A DNA stretch of 64,000 nucleotides from Gemmatimonas sp. (GTDB lineage: Bacteria; Gemmatimonadota; Gemmatimonadetes; Gemmatimonadales; Gemmatimonadaceae), in NCBI RefSeq assembly GCF_027531815.1, contig NZ_JAPZSK010000010.1:124001-188000 (forward strand), in the 5' to 3' direction. Below, piece by piece: positions 1-7,902 of this stretch. Each line of letters opens with the position of its first letter. The stretch's first letter is position 1. A program made the position numbers and the translations under genes. The notes beneath the pieces are model-generated. The model saw only the letters and a list, made by a program, of their open reading frames with translations, was not told the origin of the DNA and did not search any database.

Positions 1-654
1 CGACCACGGCGTCTCGCGCTCCACACCGAGCATGTCCACGCGCGGTACCATCACCTCTTCGGCCGTCGTTTCGCCAAACTCGAACACGCCGAGCAGCAGC
101 GCCCGCTCATCGCCGGACACGTCGGTTTCACTGGTCACCACATCGCGAAACTGCTGCGCGGCCTCCTCGCGCCGCTCCTGCGTGGCGTCCGACTCCGACA
201 CCACCTCGGCGAACAGGCCGTCCATCCAATTGCCCAGCGCGACCACGGGCCACAACACGCGTTCCACCGCCCGGGTGAAACCGGCGAGGCGCAGCGCCGC
301 CTGATCGCCCAGCGCATCCCCCAGCACGCGGGCGGTACTCTCCGCCACCAGCACGGTGGCAAGGCCGAGGAGCACGAGGGCCGCCACAAGAGCAAGCGTG
401 GGGCGTCCGGTGAGGTCGAGCGCCACGGCAAGACCGCAGCCGGCCGCCAGATGCCCCACGACGCGTGCATACGCCAGAGCGCGATGCGCCTGCTCGCGCG
501 CCGGCACGGCGCGTGCCACGGAGGGCTGTGGCGCGCCCCCCCGGTCGCTGTTCACCGGCAGCGCGTTCTCCGACAGCAGCGCCCCGTCGGCCACCGCCGA
601 GAGGGCGGCGACGGCGGCACCCGCTGCCGCCAGTCCCCACGCCACCGCGCTCAT
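1..654 (-). CDS. CorC/HlyC-family (DUF21-CBS) membrane protein, N-terminal part
   Basis: The gene is cut by the left window edge; 218 codons from its ATG are visible. The N-terminal ~130 residues are hydrophobic Ala/Leu/Val-rich stretches, consistent with a DUF21-type membrane domain. They are followed by an acidic linker and the family signature LLLGVFEFGETTAEEVMVPR (about residues 186-205), which precedes the CBS pair in CorC/HlyC proteins. The family is associated with divalent-cation (Mg/Co) export. The ATG lies inside the ybeY stop (ATGA), so it is the last visible gene of aspS-phoH-ybeY-corC. The phoH-ybeY-corC order is widely conserved. The CBS domains and C-terminus are outside the window. 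Confidence 0.85.
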   Translation of the reverse strand, partial: MSAVAWGLAAAGAAVAALSAVADGALLSENALPVNSDRGGAPQPSVARAVPAREQAHRALAYARVVGHLAAGCGLAVALDLTGRPTLALVAALVLLGLATVLVAESTARVLGDALGDQAALRLAGFTRAVERVLWPVVALGNWMDGLFAEVVSESDATQERREEAAQQFRDVVTSETDVSGDERALLLGVFEFGETTAEEVMVPRVDMLGVERETPWS

Positions 655-1130
655 GCGCGGGGGGTCGAGGTGGTCCAGAAGCGTCGCACCAACTGCTCCT
701 GGCGTCGCCACATTGGCGACGTCGTGCGGGTCTCATCCTCGGGGTGCTCCCACCCGCAGGCGTGCAACGTGCCGTGCACGACCAGACGCGCAATCTCTTC
801 CCGTACGCCGACGCCGTGCTCCCGTGCCTGGGCACGCGCCACGTCGGGGCAGATGTAGATGTCACCGATGACCGCCCCCGACGGATCCGCACCGAGGGCA
901 AACGTGATCACGTCCGTCGGTCCGGTATGGCCGAGATGGGTGGTGTTGAGCCGCGCACTCGCGCGGGCCGAGACGAAGGTGATGGAAAGCATGGCGCGCG
1001 GCACCCTGAGGGCCTGCAGCACCTGGCGGGCGAGTGTCGCCAGCCGGTCGGCCGCCACCGGAACTCGCACGCCCTCGCAGCTGATGGCCACGGCGCGCGG
1101 TTCCGGTCGGGGCAATCGATCCGTACTCAT
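651..1130 (-). CDS. ybeY: Endoribonuclease YbeY (rRNA maturation)
   Basis: 159 aa, normal length for YbeY, a single-strand endoribonuclease acting in 16S rRNA 3'-end maturation and ribosome quality control. The zinc motif HGTLHACGWEHPED is complete, with His119, His123 and His129. The upstream family segment GPTDVITFAL is also present. The ATG overlaps the phoH stop and the stop overlaps the next ATG (both ATGA), so translation is probably coupled on both sides. PhoH is its usual partner gene. Confidence 0.96.
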   Translation of the reverse strand: MSTDRLPRPEPRAVAISCEGVRVPVAADRLATLARQVLQALRVPRAMLSITFVSARASARLNTTHLGHTGPTDVITFALGADPSGAVIGDIYICPDVARAQAREHGVGVREEIARLVVHGTLHACGWEHPEDETRTTSPMWRRQEQLVRRFWTTSTPRA

Positions 1131-2104
1131 CCTCCACCCGCCGCGTCTTCGTTGTACGCCCGGATGATGTCGCGGACCAGCCGGTGGCGCACGACGTCCG
1201 CCTCACTGAAGTAGTGGAACGCGATGCCTTCGATCCCGTGCAGGATGCGCTCGATCTGCATGAGGCCCGACTCCTCTCGGCGCGGCAGATCCACTTGGGT
1301 CTTGTCACCGGTAATGACGATCTTGGAGTTCACGCCGAGCCGCGTGAGAAACATCTTCATCTGCGCGCCCGTCGCGTTCTGCGCTTCGTCGAGGATCACG
1401 AAGGCGTCGCCCAGTGTGCGACCACGCATGAAGGCCAAGGGGGCCACTTCGATGGTGCGCGCCTCGATGAGCTTCTGGATGCGCTCGAATGGGATCAGGT
1501 CGTCGAGGGAGTCGTAGAGCGGGCGCAGGTACGGGTCGACCTTGGCCTGCATGTCGCCAGGCAGAAAGCCGAGGCTCTCGCCGGCTTCCACCGCCGGGCG
1601 CGCCAGCACGATGCGTCGGACACGCTTGCGCATGAGTGCATCCACGGCAGCGGCTACCGCCAGGTAGGTCTTGCCCGTCCCTGCCGGTCCGATCCCGACC
1701 ACGATGTCGTGCTCGGCAATCTTCTTGAGATACGCCGCCTGCCCTGGCGTCTTCGCCTGCACGCCGCGCCGCGCGCCGGGGAGCGCGAGGGTGCTGCTTG
1801 TTGCGCCCGGCGTATCCGCGGGGCGCTCGGTGAGCGTCAGCCGCAGGACATCGTCGGCCGATACCGACTTGCCGTCACGCACGAGGGCCACGAGCGCGGC
1901 CGCCACGGCTTCGGCGCGCGTGACGGCGTCCATGTCCCCTGTGAGGGAAAGATGGTCCCCCCGCAGTGCGACGCGGGCCCCCGTGGCACGCTCGAGTTCC
2001 TTGAGGTTGCCGTCGTTCACCCCCGCCAGCATCTGCAGGTCGGCACCCTCCACCGAAACCCGGGTCATTGTGACGTCCCCCCGATCGCCCCGGGGGTCAC
2101 TCAT
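1127..2104 (-). CDS. phoH: PhoH-like ATPase (YbeZ type)
   Basis: 325 aa. A KH-like N-terminal segment (about 15-95) precedes a P-loop ATPase core with Walker A GPAGTGKT (139-146) and Walker B FVILDEAQN (about 236-244). The family is a nucleoside-triphosphatase, probably RNA-associated, that functions with YbeY. The chosen ATG overlaps the aspS stop (ATGA). A second in-frame ATG 12 codons later (MTRVSV) is a possible alternative start. The following gene is ybeY, in the usual order. Confidence 0.94.
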   Translation of the reverse strand: MSDPRGDRGDVTMTRVSVEGADLQMLAGVNDGNLKELERATGARVALRGDHLSLTGDMDAVTRAEAVAAALVALVRDGKSVSADDVLRLTLTERPADTPGATSSTLALPGARRGVQAKTPGQAAYLKKIAEHDIVVGIGPAGTGKTYLAVAAAVDALMRKRVRRIVLARPAVEAGESLGFLPGDMQAKVDPYLRPLYDSLDDLIPFERIQKLIEARTIEVAPLAFMRGRTLGDAFVILDEAQNATGAQMKMFLTRLGVNSKIVITGDKTQVDLPRREESGLMQIERILHGIEGIAFHYFSEADVVRHRLVRDIIRAYNEDAAGGG

Positions 2105-3918
2105 GACGTTCCTCCGCGTCGGCCCGTTGCCACGGCGATGTGCAACTCCGCAAGATCGTCAGCCGGCACGGCGACCGGCGCGCCCTCGAAGAGCGAGCGC
2201 GCCGCGGTGGTCTTGGGGAAGGCGATGACGTCACGCAGCGACGGCGCACCGGAGAGCAGCATGGCAATGCGATCGAAGCCGAACGCGATCCCGCCGTGCG
2301 GGGGGGCGCCGGCGCGCAATCCTTCAAGCAGGAAGCCGAACCGACGCTCCTGCTCCTCGGCATCACCGATCCCCAGCAGCGCGAACATGCGCGACTGAAC
2401 GGCGGGGTCGCTGGTCCGGATGCTGCCACCACCCAGCTCGGTGCCGTTGAGCACCGCGTCATAGGCCAACGCACGCCACCGGGCCGGCTCGTCGGGATAG
2501 GCGGCCATATCTTCGGGGTTCGGTGCCGTGAACGGATGATGCACGGCGGCCAGCGCCCCCGTCTCGGGGTCCTGTTCGAACATCGGGAAGTCGAGGACCC
2601 AGAGAAAGCGGCGCGCCTGCTCGTCGACCAGGTCGAGTCGGCGCGCGCACTCCTGCCGCACCCGATCGAGTGCGGGGCTGCTGATGCGGTCGGGCGCCGC
2701 CACGAAAAGCGCCAGGTCGCCGTCAGTGAGCGCCAGCGTCTGCTTCGCCGTGTCGGTGAGGAACTTCGCCAGCGGCCCATCGTAGGCCCCATCCGCCTTG
2801 CGGAGGCGCAGCAGACCGCCGGCACCAGCTCCCTTGGCCAGCGCTTCGAGCTCGTCCACTTGCTTGCGACTCCACGCCGCGCCGCCGGGCACCACGAGGC
2901 CACGCACCCGGTGTCCGTTCGCCAGTGCCGCGGTGGTTACCGCAAAGTCGAGCGCGGAAAACAGAGCACTGTAGTCGTGCAGCTTGAGGCCATAGCGAAG
3001 GTCCGGACGGTCGCATCCGTACGATTCCATCGCCTCGGCGTAGCTCATGCGGTCGAATTGCGGCGGCACGTCGTCGTGGCCGGCTTCGCGCCACATGGCC
3101 CCGAGCAGCCCCTCTGCGAGGGTGAGAATGTCCTCGCGCCCGATGAACGACGCCTCGATGTCGATCTGCGTGAACTCCGGCTGCCGGTCGGCGCGCAGGT
3201 CCTCGTCACGGAAGCAGCGGGCGACCTGGAAATAGCGATCGAAGCCACAGCACATGAACAGCTGTTTATAGATCTGCGGCGACTGCGGCAGCGCATAGAA
3301 CTCGCCCGGATGCACCCGACTGGGCACGAGGTAGTCACGCGCCCCCTCCGGCGTGGGCTTCGTGAGGATGGGCGTTTCCAACTCGAGATAGCCGTGGTCG
3401 GACAGATAGCGCCGCGACAGCTGCAACAACCGGTGCCGGAGCACCAGGTTCTCCTGCAACTCGGGGCGACGCAGATCGAGATAGCGATGACGCAGGCGCA
3501 GTTCCTCGGCGGGCATCTTGTCGCCGCGCCCGCGGGCCACGGGAAGCGCGGGCGTGACGGCAGGCCCCACGACACGCAGACTGTGCACCCGGACCTCGAC
3601 CTCGCCGGTGCCCATGTCGGGGTTCAGCCGGTCGGCCTCGCGGGCCACGACCTCCCCTTCGCACATCACGACCGACTCCACGCCAACGGCGGCGGCCAGT
3701 GCCTGCACTGCCGCTGCGCTCCACGCCGGCCCGAAGGCGAGTTGGACCAGCCCCGTGCGATCGCGCAGGTCGATGAAGACCAGACCGCCAAGGTCGCGAC
3801 TCCGATGCACCCACCCGCCCAGGCGAACGGTGCGGCCCACATCGCTGCGCCGAAGCAGGCCGCAGGTGTCGGTGCGCATGGACGTGGCGAGCACGGACGA
3901 CGGAATCGAAGACGACAT
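2101..3918 (-). CDS. aspS: Aspartyl-tRNA synthetase
   Basis: Class II aminoacyl-tRNA synthetase charging tRNA-Asp (or Asp/Asn tRNAs in non-discriminating forms). It has an N-terminal OB-fold with GGWVHRSRDLGGLVFIDLRD, motif 2 around FRDEDLRADRQPEFTQID, a bacterial GAD insertion, and motif 3 near the end (GIAFGFDRI). The ATG at 3918 gives 605 aa and has a GGAG 11 bases upstream. An in-frame ATG at 3879 (MRTDTCG) gives 592 aa and matches the usual family N-terminus better, so the start is uncertain. The frame stays open far upstream but that part has no family similarity. First gene of the minus-strand operon with phoH, ybeY and corC. Confidence 0.95.
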   Translation of the reverse strand: MSSSIPSSVLATSMRTDTCGLLRRSDVGRTVRLGGWVHRSRDLGGLVFIDLRDRTGLVQLAFGPAWSAAAVQALAAAVGVESVVMCEGEVVAREADRLNPDMGTGEVEVRVHSLRVVGPAVTPALPVARGRGDKMPAEELRLRHRYLDLRRPELQENLVLRHRLLQLSRRYLSDHGYLELETPILTKPTPEGARDYLVPSRVHPGEFYALPQSPQIYKQLFMCCGFDRYFQVARCFRDEDLRADRQPEFTQIDIEASFIGREDILTLAEGLLGAMWREAGHDDVPPQFDRMSYAEAMESYGCDRPDLRYGLKLHDYSALFSALDFAVTTAALANGHRVRGLVVPGGAAWSRKQVDELEALAKGAGAGGLLRLRKADGAYDGPLAKFLTDTAKQTLALTDGDLALFVAAPDRISSPALDRVRQECARRLDLVDEQARRFLWVLDFPMFEQDPETGALAAVHHPFTAPNPEDMAAYPDEPARWRALAYDAVLNGTELGGGSIRTSDPAVQSRMFALLGIGDAEEQERRFGFLLEGLRAGAPPHGGIAFGFDRIAMLLSGAPSLRDVIAFPKTTAARSLFEGAPVAVPADDLAELHIAVATGRRGGTS

Positions 3919-4055
3919 CGAGGGCGGTACTCCGCAAGCAGGAGCGAGGGGTGCGTGCGCGACACGCGGCGTCGCGACGACGCAGAACAGGACGCAAACA
4001 GTGAAAGATAAACGCCTTACGTCACTCAAGGTAGCATTTTTCTGCGCCGTTTCGC

Positions 4056-4085
4056 TTGACCTCGCCTCTTGGCGCCGTTTAGTCT
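4056..4085 (+). promoter_or_regulatory. Promoter of the outer-membrane protein gene, predicted leaderless
   Basis: TTGACC, an 18-base spacer, then TAGTCT. The -10 box ends five bases before the ATG at 4091, so transcription would begin at or next to the start codon. The same TTGNNN/TAGNNT arrangement recurs before truA and ptsN in this window. Confidence 0.55.
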
Positions 4086-4090
4086 CCCGT

Positions 4091-4987
4091 ATGCGCCGCA
4101 TGCTCATTTGCGGGCTTGCCGCGTCGCTTTGGGCCACTGGGCTCCGTGCGCAGCCGGTGCCCGCGCGCGATCTCTGGGAGTTCCCGCTGGGGGCCATCTT
4201 CGAGCCGCCGGCGCTTGCTTCCGAGCCGGGCGCGGGGCTGTGGAACCCCGCCACTGCCTCCGTGCCTGCCGGTGAGCGATTTCGCCTCGGCGTGGCCTCC
4301 CTCACGACGGGCAGTGCGCAGGGCGTCGATGGGCAGCTGCTCTCCGTGGGATGGCGGCGAGCGAGCGGCACCACCCTTGGTCTGTCGCTCGGGCGGGCCG
4401 CGGTCGGGGGACTCGTGCGGACCGACTCCGACCCGCAATCCATCGGCAACATCCCGTATACCAGTACTCTCTTGAGTCTCACCGCGACCCGAGAACTGGT
4501 GCCGCACCTGACGGCCGGGGTGGCCATGCGGTGGCGGAATGGCCGTGCGGATCAGCTGTCGCGGCATGCCGTGGCGGCGGATTTCGGGGCCGTCCTGCAC
4601 GACCTCCCCTGGCGGAATGCCCGAGTGGCGCTGTCGAGCTTCCTCTGGCGACCGGGGCGGGAAATCGAAGACCGACCGACGGTCATTGCCGCCGGCGACA
4701 TCCGCGTCTTCGGTCGGTCACCCACGCGCGAAACGCGCCTGGGGTACAGCACGACCGCCGTGAATCGGGGAGCACGCGAGCGTGGCCTGTTCATCGCAGG
4801 GCGCTTCGAACGGGTCGAAGCGCGCGCGGCCTATGTGCGCAGCGCCGCAGGCACGGTATCCGATCACCGGCTGCGCACCGGACTGGCGCTGTATTACGCG
4901 CGCTACGCCGTGGGCGTCGCGCGTGAAGAAGGCATTGCCGGCCTCGGGGCCGTGTATCAGTTCACGCTCAGCTCGCTCATCAAGTGA
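4091..4987 (+). CDS. Predicted outer-membrane beta-barrel protein, unknown function
   Basis: 298 aa. A signal peptide (MRRMLICGLAASLWATGLRA, cut before Q) is followed by alternating polar/hydrophobic strands rich in Gly, Arg and aromatic residues, such as LLSVGWRRASGTTLGLSLG and LRTGLALYYARYAVGVA. It ends in a strand-like segment (LGAVYQFTLSSLIK). This pattern fits a PorV/PorQ-like or generic outer-membrane barrel; I do not recognise a specific family. The 5' gap holds a promoter reading directly into the ATG, and the stop overlaps the GTG of rlmN (GTGA), so the two are probably co-expressed. Function cannot be assigned from sequence. Confidence 0.72.
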   Translation: MRRMLICGLAASLWATGLRAQPVPARDLWEFPLGAIFEPPALASEPGAGLWNPATASVPAGERFRLGVASLTTGSAQGVDGQLLSVGWRRASGTTLGLSLGRAAVGGLVRTDSDPQSIGNIPYTSTLLSLTATRELVPHLTAGVAMRWRNGRADQLSRHAVAADFGAVLHDLPWRNARVALSSFLWRPGREIEDRPTVIAAGDIRVFGRSPTRETRLGYSTTAVNRGARERGLFIAGRFERVEARAAYVRSAAGTVSDHRLRTGLALYYARYAVGVAREEGIAGLGAVYQFTLSSLIK

Positions 4988-6081
4988 CCGACTCCGCCTT
5001 ACCGTCCCTTCCCGATCTGCTCGACTATGAACCCGAGGCGGCCCTCGCGCTGCTCCGGGCGTGGATGGCCGAGCGCGGGGAACCGAGCTATCGAGCCGGT
5101 CAGGTGTTCGGTCGCCTCTGGCAGCGCCCTGTGGACTCGTTCGAGGCGATGTCGGAGCTGCCGAAGGCGTTGCGGGAAGCGCTTGCGCAGTCGTTCCGCA
5201 TCACGACGCTGGAATTGGCGACGCGTCAGCGCTCCTCTGATGGTACCGAGAAGTTCCTGTTCCGCCTGCATGACGGCCAGCTCATCGAGACGGTGGCCAT
5301 CCCCGACGGCGACCGCATGACGTTCTGCATCTCGTCGCAAGCAGGGTGTGCCCTGCAGTGTGCGTTCTGTGCGACGGGGGCCATGGGGTTTCAGCGCAAT
5401 CTCCAGCCCTCGGAGATCGCCGGACAGGTGCGTGCGCTGCGCATGCTGACGCCTCCCGTCATCCCCACGAACATCGTCTTCATGGGCATGGGCGAACCGC
5501 TCATGAACTGGAAGGCGGTCGGTCCCACGCTCACCTTGCTGAACGATCCGCGAGCGCTCGGCATCGGTGCGCGTCACATCACGATCTCCACCGTGGGTGT
5601 GCTCCCGGGAATCGTGGCGCTCAGCGAACGGCCCGAGCAGTTCCGCCTCGCCATCTCCATTCATGCGCCAAGCGACGCCCTGCGGAAAACGCTCATGCCG
5701 GTGAACACCAAGTATCCCCTGGCGGAGGTCATCGAGGCGGCGCGCGCCTTCGACCGCCGCGTGACGTTCGAGTATGTCATGCTGGGTGGCGTGAATGATC
5801 AGCCCGAGCATGCGGCGCAGCTGGCGCAACTGGCGCGCGAATGTCGTGCCTTCGTCAACCTCATTCCGCTCCATCCGGGCGGTTCGATGGGGTTCACGCC
5901 GACGCCGGCGCCGGTGATTACGGCATTCGCCAAGGCCCTGCGCACTCGCGGCGTGGAAACCGCCGTGCGCCGCAGCCGCGGGCTCGATATCGCCGCCGCC
6001 TGTGGACAGCTACGGACGGAGCGTCTCGGTCGACGGGCGCCAGTCGCGCCCGAGGTACACGGTGAGGTCCACGTAGCGTGA
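4984..6081 (+). CDS. rlmN: RlmN, dual-specificity 23S rRNA/tRNA adenine-C2 methyltransferase
   Basis: 365 aa radical-SAM enzyme that methylates C2 of A2503 in 23S rRNA and A37 in some tRNAs. The iron-sulfur motif CALQCAFC gives Cys122, Cys126 and Cys129. The mechanistic pair is Cys115 (in MTFCISSQ) and Cys340 (in AAACGQL). MGMGEPLMN is the SAM-binding GEP motif. The GTG start overlaps the stop of the upstream barrel gene. The last ~24 codons overlap the 3' end of the convergent LytR_C gene by 72 bp, and the C-terminal extension after GQL is longer than the core needs. Confidence 0.95.
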   Translation: MTDSALPSLPDLLDYEPEAALALLRAWMAERGEPSYRAGQVFGRLWQRPVDSFEAMSELPKALREALAQSFRITTLELATRQRSSDGTEKFLFRLHDGQLIETVAIPDGDRMTFCISSQAGCALQCAFCATGAMGFQRNLQPSEIAGQVRALRMLTPPVIPTNIVFMGMGEPLMNWKAVGPTLTLLNDPRALGIGARHITISTVGVLPGIVALSERPEQFRLAISIHAPSDALRKTLMPVNTKYPLAEVIEAARAFDRRVTFEYVMLGGVNDQPEHAAQLAQLARECRAFVNLIPLHPGGSMGFTPTPAPVITAFAKALRTRGVETAVRRSRGLDIAAACGQLRTERLGRRAPVAPEVHGEVHVA

Positions 6082-6519
6082 CGTATCGGGGTCGGTGGCG
6101 ATGACGCCGACCCCGAGCGCCCGCTGCACCCGGAGCGGCCAGTCGGCATGGCTGGTGTGGTTGCTGATGCGGGTGCGCGTTTCGCCATCGCGTCGTCCGG
6201 ATCCAAAATCGACCACATCGAACCCATACTCGCGCAGGTGATTCGTCGCGCGCCGAGCGAGCCCCGGTACCCCACTCACATTGAGCACGCGGACGCGGAT
6301 CCGCAGCCCCGCGGGTGCGCGCGCGGACGTGTCGGTCACGGCTGCCGCGACGGACGTCGAATCGGTGCCAGACGCGTTCGACTCGGCATCGCGCGTCTGC
6401 CACCAGGCCACACCGGCGCCCGTCGCCACCAGAAGGACCAGCCCCCCGGCGATCAGGAGGCTCCTGCTCCTGGCCCTGCGGGGTGCCTGGGACGGCGGAG
6501 AGGGTATGCCGACGGTCAT
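6010..6519 (-). CDS. LytR_C-domain membrane protein
   Basis: 169 aa from the ATG at 6519; an in-frame ATG at 6549 would add ten residues and overlap the YqeK-like gene by 14 bases. A basic cytoplasmic stretch (RRARSRS) is followed by one membrane helix (about residues 17-40), a Ser/Thr/Asp linker and a C-terminal LytR_C domain (IRVRVLNVSGVPGLARRA; GFDVVDFG). In other bacteria this domain occurs at the end of LytR-CpsA-Psr proteins and alone beside yqeK. Its exact role is unknown; extracytoplasmic placement suggests a cell-wall link. Last gene of the trp-YqeK run, converging on rlmN. Confidence 0.78.
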   Translation of the reverse strand: MTVGIPSPPSQAPRRARSRSLLIAGGLVLLVATGAGVAWWQTRDAESNASGTDSTSVAAAVTDTSARAPAGLRIRVRVLNVSGVPGLARRATNHLREYGFDVVDFGSGRRDGETRTRISNHTSHADWPLRVQRALGVGVIATDPDTSRYVDLTVYLGRDWRPSTETLRP

Positions 6520-6535
6520 GTGCTGTGCCAGTACA

Positions 6536-7066
6536 TCATCGGACGCCATTCCAGAGTGCCACCGTTTCCGGCGAGAGTCCCTTCCCCTCCCGAATGACCC
6601 ATTCGAGACGCAGTCGCACCACCTGACGGAAGACGCGATCGAACGCGACCGGCACAAGCGACGCGAGAAAGGCGCGATCGCTCTGCATGAACGTGCGTCC
6701 GGGCTCGAGGAAGTCCGCCATGTAGAGCGCGCGGCCGGTGTCGGCCCACGCGGTGTGCCCCACCGTGTGCCACCGGATCGCTTCCAGCACATCGCCCCGC
6801 GCTTCACCGACTGCTTCCAACCGGAGGGCGGCGGCAGGCCCGTGCAGCAACCCCACCGGACTCACGCGGTCGCCGGTCATGTCGCGCAACGTCGGTTCGT
6901 CGGCGTCGCGCAGGGCATCATGCCACCAGCCCGCGTCACACCACGCGACGCGACGCTCGGGCGGCAGGGCCATGCGCTCAGCCCACGAATCGAGCAGCGC
7001 CACCACGCGTTCGATGTGAGCGCGGCGCTTGTCGCCCACGACGGCCCACGTCGGAAGTCCGGTCAC
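6536..7066 (-). CDS. yqeK: YqeK-like HD-domain phosphohydrolase
   Basis: 176 aa from the GTG at 7066, 14 bases after the trpA stop. Metal-site residues of the HD fold are visible: His17, the pair WWHDALRD (His49-Asp50), His75, His100 (IRWHTVGH) and Asp118 in ADFLEPGR. The last motif is typical of YqeK, known in Firmicutes as a symmetrical diadenosine tetraphosphate (Ap4A) hydrolase. YqeK usually follows nadD and precedes lytR/rsfS; here the partner kept is the LytR_C gene and the upstream neighbour is trpA. Ap4A hydrolysis is inferred from the family. Confidence 0.8.
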   Translation of the reverse strand: MTGLPTWAVVGDKRRAHIERVVALLDSWAERMALPPERRVAWCDAGWWHDALRDADEPTLRDMTGDRVSPVGLLHGPAAALRLEAVGEARGDVLEAIRWHTVGHTAWADTGRALYMADFLEPGRTFMQSDRAFLASLVPVAFDRVFRQVVRLRLEWVIREGKGLSPETVALWNGVR

Positions 7067-7080
7067 GTGCCCGCAGCCGC

Positions 7081-7902
7081 TCAGCGCGCGTCGAGCGCCG
7101 CACGCATGGCCGCCACGAGCGCACAGGCGTCGTCCACGCTGGTGCCGGCCGCACGGACGATGGCGCTCCCGACCACCACCCCGTCGCCGAGCAGCGCGGC
7201 CACGCGCGCCTGCTCCGGCGTGGAAATGCCGAAGCCAATGCACAGCGGCAGCGACGTGGCCGCACGCAACCGCGCCACGGTGGCAGGCAGGTCGTCGGGG
7301 AGCGCGGCACGTTCCCCGGTGACCCCCAGTCGACTGATGAGGTACACGAAACCGCCACCGTGCCGGCTGATTTCTTCCATGCGAGGCAACGGTGTGGTCG
7401 GCGCCACCAAGCGCACGAAGTCCAGACCACTGGTCCCCAACCACTGCTCGCGCACCGGGTCGGCGCCGACGGGGAGATCGGTCACCAGGACCCCATCCAC
7501 GCCGGCATCACGCGCCCGCTGCAACGCGTCGGCGCCAGCGGCGATGACGGGGTTGAGATAGCTGAACAGGACGACGGGTACCGCCACCGCCGCCTCGCGG
7601 ACGAGGTCGAGCGTGCGCCACAGGGTCATGCCGTGCTCCAGCGCGACCTGTGAGCTGCGCTGAATCACCGGACCGTCGGCGAGCGGATCGGAGAACGGTA
7701 CGCCCACCTCGAGGACGTCCGCCCCTGCGGCAGCCAGGCCACGCATGAGCGCGATGCTGCGTTCCGGGTCGGGATGTCCGGCGGTGACATAGCAGACGAG
7801 GGCCTTGCGTCCCTCCGCCCGGAGGGCGGCGAAGCGCGCCGTGAGGCGCGAGGCTGCGGGAGCCACGGCCTCAGGCGAAGTAGTCACCGATGTTGATGCC
7901 AT
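7081..7902 (-). CDS. trpA: Tryptophan synthase alpha subunit
   Basis: 273 aa. Cleaves indole-3-glycerol phosphate to indole and glyceraldehyde-3-phosphate, channelling indole to TrpB. Catalytic residues are Glu65 (LEVGVPFSDP) and Asp72 (DPLADGP), and the phosphate-binding GFGIS loop is present. The ATG at 7902 overlaps the end of the HD-GYP-like gene by 32 bases; in-frame GTGs at 7887 and 7866 are alternatives. Unlike the usual trpB-trpA pair, it is separated from trpB by two regulatory-type genes on the same strand. Confidence 0.95.
   Translation of the reverse strand: MASTSVTTSPEAVAPAASRLTARFAALRAEGRKALVCYVTAGHPDPERSIALMRGLAAAGADVLEVGVPFSDPLADGPVIQRSSQVALEHGMTLWRTLDLVREAAVAVPVVLFSYLNPVIAAGADALQRARDAGVDGVLVTDLPVGADPVREQWLGTSGLDFVRLVAPTTPLPRMEEISRHGGGFVYLISRLGVTGERAALPDDLPATVARLRAATSLPLCIGFGISTPEQARVAALLGDGVVVGSAIVRAAGTSVDDACALVAAMRAALDAR

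Noticed and set aside
3919-4527. A 200-codon N-terminal extension of aspS left open upstream of the start
   Set aside because: No synthetase similarity, and it runs through the divergent promoter and signal peptide of the outer-membrane protein gene; GC-rich DNA leaves long frames open by chance.
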